Below, piece by piece: positions 1-10,600 of a stretch of 39,142 bases of DNA. A model generated the notes under the pieces. That model was not told the DNA's origin and ran no database searches. It saw only the letters and a program-made list of their open reading frames with translations. The stretch's first letter is position 1. Every line of letters starts with the position of its first letter. The translations under genes were made by a program, and so were the position numbers. Source of the DNA: Apostichopus parvimensis (Eukaryota > Echinodermata > Holothuroidea > Aspidochirotida > Stichopodidae); contig KN890254.1 of NCBI GenBank assembly GCA_000934455.1, positions 24,538 to 63,679 on the forward strand, read 5' to 3'.

Positions 1-91
1 ACCTAGAAGCTGACTGTAAATAATGAGCTTTAACGTTACCCACAACCCACATAAAAGCATTCCAATGGTCTGAGGAGGGTTGTCATAGTTA
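1..91 (+). repeat. 91-bp direct repeat, left copy (pairs with 2500-2590)
   Basis: Bases 1-91 (ACCTAGAAGCTGACTGTAAA ... GTCATAGTTA) recur without a mismatch at 2500-2590, after which the copies diverge at once. The left copy is cut by the window edge, so the repeat may be longer. The two copies flank integrin exon a. Confidence 0.9.
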
Positions 92-525
92 CTGTCTGCA
101 CGCTTGGGGTATTAAATGAATTGAATGTTGAGGCGTGGTGTGTGATTACTGTGTCTGTGTGCATGGTAATAGTATTCAGTGAGAAAAAACAAAATGTTAC
201 ATTTTCACTTTTTTTCTGAACAACAGTTTTGTGTTTAGCTGCCTAACTTTGGCCATCTCATTCTACAAATTTTATGGACTATTCCTAAAATTTAGAAATA
301 CCGTAGTACATACTGTAGATCTCGACATGTTTGTTGTTTGGGATTTATAGAATATGAAGGGGAAGGGGAGGTGGTGGGGGGCGAGAAGGGATGGTAGCAT
401 GCCAAAGTTTTTCCACTGAACATGTTATTTTACATTAGATACACTTGTGTAATAAAAAGCATGTTTTGAGTTGAGACAGTTATTAAAACTATGTTTGTTA
501 ACTTATTGAAACCAGATTTCTTTTT

Positions 526-547
526 GGGGGGGGAGGGGGGGGGGGGG
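526..547 (+). repeat. G-run (one of about ten long G or C runs)
   Basis: Two adjacent G runs of 8 and 13 with one A between. Comparable G or C runs occur at 2107-2119, 3302-3319, 7102-7112, 20784-20795, 24152-24177, 25265-25277, 33039-33051 and 34478-34489. Such runs can form quadruplexes and are also error-prone in sequencing. Confidence 0.9.
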
Positions 548-779
548 AGTTTCAGTTAAACTCATACAGTGTAGTATTCCAGAAGCATATGATATGGTTA
601 AGAAGTTCACTTTAGTTAATATGAGAAATATACATGTTATTATTGAAAGTTGTGAGGGATCCTGTGTCGCACAGTGAGCAAGGTACTGTGGATTCTGACT
701 GGCGCCAGAGCAGTGGCTATGTAGGAATGTGGGTAAAGTGGGAAAATGTGGGTAAAGTGGGAAAGTGGGTAAAGGGCTG

Positions 780-845
780 GTATACAGTAGCTCAGTTGGT
801 AGAGCGCTGCGGCTTGTCACCCAAAGATAACAGGTCCCTTTTCCA
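780..845 (+). repeat. tRNA-like relic (probable SINE head)
   Basis: TAGCTCAGTTGG at 788-799, followed by TAGAGCGCTGCGGCTTG, is a textbook tRNA D-arm/A-box and anticodon-arm start. The expected B box (GGTTCGAATCC) is degraded to AGGTCCCTTTTCC, and no acceptor-stem partner is visible. It is therefore not an intact tRNA gene; a decayed tRNA-derived SINE or tRNA pseudogene is more likely. Confidence 0.45.
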
Positions 846-1039
846 ATATTGATAATCTCCTAGTCAGGTTTTGTGTTCATATATCTCATGTGAAATTATT
901 TAAAACCAGTACAGTTTTGGGGAAAAACCTTTGTAAGGAAAAAAGAGAATAAGAAAATAACTGAATCAGAATTGGGATAGATGCTGCCCATCTTGGTTAT
1001 AGATAATGATGGCTATCTTACTCTCTACACAACTCTTTA

Positions 1040-1396
1040 CTGTAGGTTTGAACACAATGCAGATGGTTTTGATCTGCCCTCCAGCCAGCCTACTAGAATT
1101 GTCAAACTATATCGTTATTCCAACTCGCACACTTCGTTCCTCCAACAAACTGTATTTAACTGTTCCTAAACCACGCTCGAAGACCTATGGTTACAGAAGT
1201 TTCGAATACTCTGGCTCTTATCTCTGGAACAAGTTACCAGATCACATTCGAACATGTATGCTCTAAACTTTCTACATTCTAGTCTACTTAAGACCCATCT
1301 TTCCACTTGTTCGTTGGTAAATTAATCTGCTTTCTTTGTAAAGCGCCTTGAGCAGTGACTTTTGTCTACTCATTTGGCGCTATATAAGTCTCCTTA
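1040..1396 (+). mobile_element. LINE (L2/CR1-like non-LTR retrotransposon), 5'-truncated and frameshifted 3' end
   Basis: The + strand translates to the C-terminus typical of L2/CR1-type reverse transcriptases: TRTLRSSN, then LTVPKPRSKTYGYRSFEYSG and SYLWNKLPDHIRTC. One frame later it continues LNFLHSSLLKTHLSTCSLVN and a stop. The frame change near 1262 shows that this copy is broken. After the coding end come GTAAAGCGCC...GGCGCTATATAAG and a TTATTATTATT tail, the usual 3' end of these elements. The reverse transcriptase core and the endonuclease are missing (5' truncation). The left boundary is approximate. A second copy of the same 3' end lies inverted at 24744. Confidence 0.85.
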
Positions 1397-1488
1397 TTAT
1401 TATTCAAAATTAGCGCTATGATGAAGGATTCCGGTTGATCAATTTACTTAACTACATATATATATATTTATTTGTTTGTTCTCTCTAG

Positions 1489-1619
1489 GATTCTAGTTGG
1501 AGCACCAAAAGATGTCACTGCCCAACCCAATGTGGACCAAGGAGGCACCGTTTATAAATGTCCAACTTCTCCGATCGAAAGCCTGGGAATCTGCGAAAAG
1601 ATCCCATTGGATACTGAAG
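1489..1619 (+). CDS. Integrin alpha exon a: FG-GAP blade W1
   Basis: This exon is preceded by a pyrimidine stretch ending ctctctag and followed by the donor gtgagt. It starts in phase 2 (one base completes a codon) and ends with one base over (phase 1), encoding 43 residues. It begins ILVGAPKDVTAQPNVDQGG and continues VYKCP...LGICEKIPLDTE. This is the classic end of W1: the (L)LVGAP strand, the loop with Q-P-x-V-x-x-GG, and the two cysteines that form the first propeller disulfide in integrin alpha chains. The exon carrying the start of W1 (the YFG region) and the signal peptide is not visible in 1-1488, so it must lie upstream of the window. Confidence 0.93.
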
Positions 1620-4600
1620 GTGAGTACGTTTGCGGTGCAGAGGGTCCTTAGGACATAATTTTAGGAATTAATTCATAATTTCTGGCGATGCTGCAGTCTT
1701 TTCATGCATGGATCATACAAATCCTAATTTGCCAAACGACACTGTTTATCATTTTGTTTTATTTCAGAGGGCCAATTATCTGTCAGGTAATATTTAATGA
1801 GGAAAAAAACATACTTTTGAAGGTTTATTTACCCAATGAAAACAGAAAAGTTAACATTTAGTAGTAATATTGGATAATGTCTTTTTTACTGAACTGTCAT
1901 AAATTTGTGTAATTTCTATTAAACAAGTATAGATTATGTTTGTGTTGCGAGTGTGAAATCTACTTGTGTATCATTCTTTGTGTGATTCGTAAAGTTGAGT
2001 TAAATTCCTTTTTCCTGAAAGAAAATAAATGAAACAGGAAGCAATCTTCTCCAAAGAAAGTCAAGTACTGTAGATGAATGAAAAGAAGTAAGGAGGGGTA
2101 GGGAGGTGGGGGGGGGGGAGTGTGGAGACCGGAGAAGGGAAATCACCCCAATGCCCTGTACCCATGAACCCAAGACAATTTGCAATAGAGCATTCATTAT
2201 AGATTACAGTATAATTCTCACAATGTTGCTTAATTATTGCAGGTGTTTGAGAAACTGTACTATTAGGAATGTCATTGAAGGGTGATAATATTGTTTTATC
2301 CACCCTTCAAATAACATACCGGATTAACAATGAGGAGTGTATGTTTGTGCATATATTCGTCAGACAGCATGCATGCAGGCAGTGTCTGTTTGAGTTACCG
2401 TGGCAACTTTCTTCATCTACTGGGTGTGAAGTATTCTGGGAGATGGTATATTCACTGTGGTTGTTGCCGCATCATTTACAATCCCGTTTTAAAATGTTTA
2501 CCTAGAAGCTGACTGTAAATAATGAGCTTTAACGTTACCCACAACCCACATAAAAGCATTCCAATGGTCTGAGGAGGGTTGTCATAGTTAGCTGTTACTG
2601 TACCAGTGGTATACCCAATGTTGGCACCGCCAACCTGCTGTAAGAGCTACTAGACATTATACAGTAGTAGTCTCAAGTGGTGTGGCAGCTTGGTTAAGAC
2701 TGCTGTAGGGATTGTCAATAGCAATATAATTTATGATAATAGAGTGAGTGTTTTTTAGATAGATGATGTGTACTCTACATTTTACTCATGTTTGCACATA
2801 TATTATATACTGTAGATACACATGCAATGTTGAGCGCCACTGAACATTGTTGTACTTTGGATATTAGGTGCTAACTAAGGTTATTTGATTGATTGATTGA
2901 TTCAATGTTGTCTACATATATGTTTTGATCGTCCACTCTACTGCGATGAAAATATGAAATGAACTCGGGCCAAGTTCAGCAGAATATCTTCGACATAAAT
3001 GTAAACTTTGAGGGAAGTTAGATAAGTCATATAGTATCCTCAGATTTGGATTGGGGCGAATATTTATCAAATTTCAAAATGCTAAGAGTTACCGAAATCC
3101 CACAGCGACAAAGTGTTGCAAACTTACGATAAATTGAATCATCAATATTAAAGTTGCTAATTAATGTCATTTGATAAAAGTAATGAAAAAAATTAGAAGT
3201 AATGCTTTGTTTGATCAATTACAATCTTATGTTGATTATCAGTAGTGAGGGGATTTGGTAAATTGCCAAAGAAAACGTTAAAGGCTTATTAAATGGAGAA
3301 GTGGGAGGGGGGGGGGGGGTCAAGAGATACAGGCCCCAAGGAGATAATGTATTATTAACTATAAGTTCTTACCTTATACAAATATGACATACTTTCAAGG
3401 TAAAATGTAAACAGTGTGTTTGTTAATGAACACAAAATCATTTTTTTAACATTTCAGTATCGTAGAAATACTTTTGGCAGATGACATATTTTTCGAGAAA
3501 TATAGAAGGAAGGGCAAAAACAATTAAGGTACCATTAAGAACATGAAAATGCATTAAAACAGTTTGTTTATTAATGAACACAAAATCATTTCTTGAAATT
3601 TTCAGTATCGTGGAAATATCTTTGGCAGATCACATATTTTTGGAGGAATATAAAAGGAAGGGGAAAAACGAGGAACAATTAAAGAACTAAATAAATTTAG
3701 GATTTATTTTTTTTAATTTGAAAACTTGTCATTGTCACTAAACTTATGATAGTTTCTTGACTCCTCGCTTACCTGTCTCCCCACAACCGTTGCACCTAGT
3801 GCTACCATGCCTAGAATGAACCGGTAACCTTTTAACACTGCACGCCCTCTATGAACGGCTCCCTTCCTTCTCATTTTACCATCCAAAGTGCCAGTAAGTT
3901 TTGGAGTATCTTCCAAGTGGCACACGTTATTTTTTTGTGGCTGTTTGGGAGAAATGTTTATCACAATCATCTTTATGTTTAAACATAGGCCCAATGATGA
4001 TGGATGGGTTTTGTTTAAAGATCAGCTATATTCCTCCCAAATATGCTAGGAAGTCAAATAATGGTCGCTGGTACTTTCACTTCTCTGTGTATAATTGTCC
4101 TACACCTTAAACATCAGTTGTCTAGATAAGTTTAGAGTTTGCAATATCTGTGGATGGTTCGTACCACAGGGTAAGAATCCTCCCAGGAAATTATGTTTAT
4201 GTTTTTTTTAGCTATTTTAGGCCTGCGAAACTTTGGTGACATGACTGACGGTTTTAAGATTGTGTGTGGACATTAGAATGTTCATCTGAGTTGGTTGAAA
4301 TATGTTAAAATTGCATACATAGCTTTGAGATTACATAGCTAAATAACAGATGCACAAAATACTGTATATAAACATTAATGCTCTCCTTTATCTCTCCATT
4401 TTACATATCAGAAAGACACATGCGAAACAGCAATTTTTCGTCTTATGTACACCACCGTTTAGCCGTAAAAATATCCAAATGCAATCGTAGGAAATTTTTG
4501 AAACACACTTACTTGCCTCCTGCTTTTTTTTCATCAAATTGAAAGTTGTAACTTTCCTATTAATGGGATGATACAGTGTTACCTCATAGTGGTATTGATC

Positions 4601-7600
4601 ATGTGGTGAAAAACCCTTCGCACAAATATCCCAGCAGTTTTGAGTGTTTCTTGTGACACTATTCTTACTGTCCCCCGTAAAACGGCCCCCCATATCTTTA
4701 ACCATCTTGAGAACCGAGTCGTGTTTCATTTTGTGCTCATCGATAAGTAACGGTTAAAATAAAGTAGTGACTCATTTAGAGTGATCTGCACGAGACACAG
4801 AATAGAAACGAGCGGTCCATCTCTGGTTACGTTCACTGCCGTATCTTACTGTCAGACGAGTGTCTGTGGAGTGTTTATGGGTTTCTTTTGTGAAAATTAT
4901 TGACGCTCGTTCGTTCATTATCAACACGACATCAATCGAATGTCACAAGAAACCACGCACTAACGGATGGATCGCTAATTGGGTCGAAAAATAGATGCGA
5001 AGAAACAGAAGAGAAATAAAAATTTGGGGTACCCTGATTAAATTCAAACTCTTTTGAATGGGTAATTAAAGAACAATTAGTAGCTCATTTGGGAATGTGA
5101 AGTATGTATGCGCAGCGAAAATTACACATGTCCATGCTTAATAAGATTTTCGGCCATGGGTACTTGAAATCTAAACAGTGAAACAATTAATGGAAGGATG
5201 GCTATGATTGATGTTACCGTGGTAACTGTGCATGATTTACTTGTAGTTGGGAAAGGAAGCTTAGGCTAGATCTCCTATCAATAACCACTGAAATGTTAAC
5301 TTAAACAGTATGCATAGCAAGACTACTTTGAACATATTTTTCAGAACAGATTAAAAAAAATTGTGATTGTTAATAAATGAAAATTTCTTCCGCATGCTCA
5401 TCCTGAATCTATACCATTCAGCAACAAACCCTTCATTTTCTCCAAAGAGTTTTCAATCTGGAAACATCCACTGGGTTTTATAAATATCCAGCTTTCAAAA
5501 CCAATAAGTTTTGGACACTTTTGGAGTTTTGGGGCATCATTCCTTCATCTATGGAAAAGTTAAATTGTTAGTTGTTCACAGGAGTTACCATTGGAACCAA
5601 GAATAATTATATATCACCTTAGAACCTTCTCTTAGACAGCTAATGTAATAATGCTCATGTTTGTTTTCATTATTAGTGAAATAGCATTGTTTGAATTCAT
5701 AACGATGGACGATACGACAGTTTCAAATTTCTCCAGGAGTAGCTTGAACATCTCGACGGAAGTGGTCTTTCAGCGGTTCAAATAAGATTGTTCCATGGAG
5801 AATTGCTATATTACAACAGTACGCACATGAGCAATGTTTTCTTACCGAAAATTGCCAATTGACGGTGCAAAGCCTCGTCAGCGACCCTCAGTTCATTCCT
5901 TCATGGTCTTATACAGTACACGACCACACGCAAGATCTTCCAAACAGCCCCCCCCCCAAAAAAAAAAATTCTTTTAAAAAGAAGTGTATGACATCATCCT
6001 TAAATCCTTAACACGCTTAAAGAGCAAGAGATTCCTTTCTTCCAAAGCCTGCTATAACCGTCATATCTCTCGGGCAGACCCAATCAAAACTTAAAACCAA
6101 AGATTTAGAGACTGCAAAGGTTTGATGACATGGCAGGATGAAAATACCTGTCAGTCATTTCAGAGCTGGAAGGGGGATGAAAGATGAAAATCCTGTATTT
6201 TCTTCCACCTCTATGGCACGGCGAGAGACGGTCGTGTTTAACCGAAGCGTCGTCCACGTGAGTTGCCTAGTGACGACAGCGGTGGCTGGGAAGGTGTTGT
6301 AATTATTGGCTTATATTTCATTGAAGCTTTTTGCAGTAGACAAGAAGAAAGACTAAATGCCAAAAAGTAGGAAAGAAAAAATGAAAAAAAAATGAAAAAA
6401 ATTAACAGACAGTAATAAGAGATGTCTTTGTTTGTGTCTATTGCACGGGAAGGGAAAGGTAACGTTGCATGAAATTAATGTTCAGCTCAGGAGAATGCAT
6501 GTTTTGTAATTCAAATATGAACTACTCATTCATGAGATGAATGTTTCATTAATGACAGGGTCAACTACTGTACAGTAGTAGGATGGATGGGAATTGGTCT
6601 CTTTGTTTGATATGGATGGAAAAATAGTTGAACAGTTGTTTAATGTGTGAATAAAATGTGGTAGCTACTGTATGTTAGAGCACTTAATAATATTGAAGTT
6701 AAGTTCATGTATAGATTGTATGGGACCTGGAAATTACGGAAGGGAGATGGCCACACATACATACAGACAATTGCCAGATGCTAGAGCGAGGTTAATACGG
6801 TAATGCATAGGTTATATGAGGTGAGTACGTAGCTCGTTAATTCACAAACCGGGTAAGGTTTGGGGAATTGAAGTTAAGTTCATGTATAGATTGTATGGGA
6901 AACCAGAGAGTAGAGGTTAAAGGTCATTAGTTATTTGCCTCCAAATGAGCTAAGCAGTCAATGATTGGGTAGTTCATGTTTAAATGTCAACAAACAGTTT
7001 GTTGTCACCATCACTTTTTTGTCCACATTGATGTATAGTTGTCATAATTGTACGAAGGTTGCAAGATGCCGCAATTATTTGAAACTAGAAATAAATTGGG
7101 AGGGGGGGGGGGCAAAACTTATGTGAAGGCTTATCATTTTAAAAATTTATATTAATCGTTTAAGATGTTGAAAATTTGGAGGCAACGTTTTTTAGGAATA
7201 CAGTGCCTTACATACAAACAATTGGTCTAGAAGGTTCAAACCCGGGCATTTTTTTCTACCGCTCTTTACATTAGAATTTAGATTTCCTTTTTTTGGGGTT
7301 TCAAGTTTGAGGACCAGTTTCAGTCAAATGATTCATTTCTGACTTCCCATTGTCAGTCATTGGCATATATTTAGATTTACATTTGTGATCACAAAACTTT
7401 ACGATAAGAGATAAAACAATCCTTGAAAAACATGAAGGTACGTAATATATGTATCATAGTACTAATATATTGCAGCTGGTGCATGGGCTTCCAATGCAAA
7501 AGTACAGGTAGCCATTACTGAGGCTGGAACTGAGAGTGAGTGTACGTTTGCAGCTTTTGTCCTCGTGGATATCTTTTCTCTTTTGCATGGTTTTGTCGTG

Positions 7601-10600
7601 CGTAGCATTTTTGGTACTTACCGACAACGGTCACCGGATAGACGATAATTGAAGCAGCTTAATTATAGCGTGGCGATGCCCCGAGTGACTACAGATGCTC
7701 ATTAAAAGTTTTTGTTTAATTTGGAATAGAGATCATTGGGATATAAGCTGGCTCAGATCAATGGCCGCACATATACATATATGTTGACAGAATTCTCTTT
7801 TCATAACAGTCGGATCTTGTTTAGTCTGTCGTCACTGGTACCCATCTGGGTAAGACGGCCGCAGAGGATGAATTAGATTCCAACGTTTGTTGTCTTTCAT
7901 CAACATTGCATGATCGCTGCTGCTTTGTTTCTTCATTGATGACTAATATCAAAATTAAAATGTACAGGATCTTCCTTTCCATATAAGGCTCTTCTGCAAA
8001 TTAAAGTAAAATGTGCAGTGTGTAGTTATTGTGGTTTCTTGGGATGTGTTGTAAAGGGGGGGCCGGGAGGCAGGGGAGGGGAGGGAGGTTGTTCATAACT
8101 GTACAATGTTGTACTTTGTCGAATTGTGATAAAAACGTTTTGATTGATCCATGAATAAGCTAATGTAATGTAGTACGTAAACAATTCTAAAAATTTCTAT
8201 ATAGCTAAGGGATTTGTACTTTACAGTAAGTAGGATAAATGTGTGGTATAAAGGAGTAATGTACTGTTGTTGAGAAAAACTAAGTTGTATTTTGGTTTGA
8301 GTAAAAAGCTATTTGAGTCATTCTGAACAAGCCGTGGTGCTGGAGGGAGATGTCACATGGGGTCATTACCCCTGTGGATATAAGGGATGAAAAATAATGT
8401 ACTTTTAACTATTTTATAAAAACTTCAAACAGGGGACCCCTGTGGTATGTGTAACATTTGGGCTGTCCAGATAAATATATATAGATATATACATGTAAAT
8501 AACATTGGGGAGGAATGAAGGATTAAGAAACTGGACATTTAAGGTGATGGTGTAGTGTAGGGTTGTGCGGGATCCCGGTAGTCAAGTGAATCCCGGTATC
8601 CCGATCCCGGTATTGACTAATCCCGATCACAAAGCAATGTGTAAATACTACCGGTAGTGGGAAAACAACCGGTTATTACATTCGTTTCGGTATCATTCCC
8701 GGGAATCCCGGACATAATAAAAATATCTACGTGTTACTATTTGAAATAAAGAAAACAAAACACGATTTTTTCTGGTTTATATGTTCTTAGTTTGAATAAT
8801 ATCTGATCAATTTACGTACTGGCCTAGACCTATATATTAACGAATCAACTTTTCACGTAGTAATTTGCACCTAGGCTACACCAAATATCGAACGTTACTT
8901 GCGCTCAGCATGTTACGGGACCTCAAAGTTATTCTGAAATTTTCGTAATTTAATCTTCCTTCAAACGATGATTGTCAAGGTTCCCATGTACAAAATCTTA
9001 CCCTTATGCATTTCACCTCATTTTGTTATAATAATTATAACGATTTAATAAATTTTGAGCCAAAACCGCAGGGAGTATATCCAGTTTAAATCCATCTTCG
9101 CACAGGACTGTATATTATTATAGCCTAGGGTACGGTACAGGTACACACAGCAGTTCAGTACTTGAGATTTGATGCTGTAATGAAATGGATTCGTTTATTA
9201 ATGCGGGGGGTTCCACGATGTCATTTATATTTATCTTTCGCTACTTTTTTAATTTTTAAGATCTTTTGTACGAAAGATTGATATTGCACCTATTCAAAGT
9301 ATATTTCCTGGAGTAAACAACAGCCGATTAACGATATAAATAAATCTGTACTATTCTTATGTATGTAGTTTATAATCCCGTATTTACGTAGCCCCTATGT
9401 TACATTCTTATTGTCTGAAGTTCCAAACACGTGGTGACTTGTTGATAGTTAAAAACTTTTCATTGTGAACTTTTGAACTTGAAGGGGTTGCCCTATTCCA
9501 ATATCATGGAATAGTGGGGAACTCCCAATTTATGTTTGTGTACGGATTACAAGTTTAATCCACGTGCGAACGTGTTAATCTAATATCATACGTCGAGTAT
9601 GAATGAAGGATGGTGTGGGTTGCTTTTTTCCAAGGTTTGTGCTTTTCTTTTTGGAAGTGTATGTTAAAAAACAGAGGCCCTAATATAGCGTGTTATTTTT
9701 TTTTTATTTTTTTTTTATAAACGTGCGTGTAAGAGTATGTACATAGCCTAGGCTATGCATATTGAATGTATGACATTGACAGTCTCGTAACTAAGTGCTT
9801 TGAACCGTAGATGAAAGTTGAGGAAAATACCGGTTGTAGTTACGATACCGGGATTCATGTTGCAACACTACCGGTTGTGTGAAATCCGACTACTGCACAA
9901 CGCTAGTGTAGTGCAGATTTATTGTTGATGTACCATAGGTGTGCTTTAGCCTTTTGGTGTTATTAAGTGCAATGAAGGTTTAATGTAGGTGTATTACAGG
10001 TGTGCTATTGGTGTATTATATGTGTGCTGTATGTGTATTGCAGGTGTGCCATAGGTGTGCTGTTGGTGAAATTAGGTGCACTGTAGGTTTGATGTAGGTG
10101 TATTGTAGGTGTGCTCTATCTGTATTGCAGGTGTGCTGTAGGCAGGTGTATTGTAGGTTTGCCGTAGGTATACTTGCTAGCATGATCACATCTCATTCGG
10201 AAAACATTTTGCCCATAGCTTCATCTTCATTTGAGTAGTATTTCTGCCTGAGGTTTAAAAAGGACTCCATAATTTAAGTGATTCAGAAGAATTTCCTGAC
10301 GTGTCTCTCTCTCACCAACTGGTATCACTGATGATGTCATCTACAAGGGGCACTGTAGTTGCATCCATGGACAAAAGTCATATACAGTAAAGTTTTATCT
10401 TCATTAATCTTGTGAAAAATATGTACAATATAAATGTATCAGTTCAAACATTCATTAAAAATATCTGAAGAGTTTTTCAAAATTCCTTGAGTGGGAGGAG
10501 ATTACCCACTTGATGATGGCAGTCTGTGTTTTGTTCTTAAATTTTTTTCAAAATTTGAAGAAGCTGAATTTCACCCGGGCATCTCACTAAAATCGCAATT

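Larger units (their letters stand above)
1..1488. other. Intron upstream of integrin exon a (partial)
   Basis: No exon was recognised here. The stretch holds the left copy of a 91-bp direct repeat (1-91), a G-rich run (526-547), a short GTGGGTAAAGTGGGAAA tandem repeat (728-776), a tRNA-like relic (about 780-845) and a LINE 3' end (about 1040-1395). An (AT)n run and a T-rich tract then lead into the exon a acceptor. Confidence 0.7.

Noticed and set aside
780..845. Intact tRNA gene
   Set aside because: Only the A box and part of the anticodon arm are preserved; the B box and acceptor stem are missing.
1768..1786. Possible 19-nt microexon (tttcag | AGGGCCAATT... | gtaata) after exon a
   Set aside because: Its length is not a multiple of three, and including it would force exon b into a frame with a stop; exon a joins exon b directly in the right phase.
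4388..4729. 113-codon frame on the minus strand
   Set aside because: No family signature, ordinary AT-rich intron composition, and a length expected by chance.
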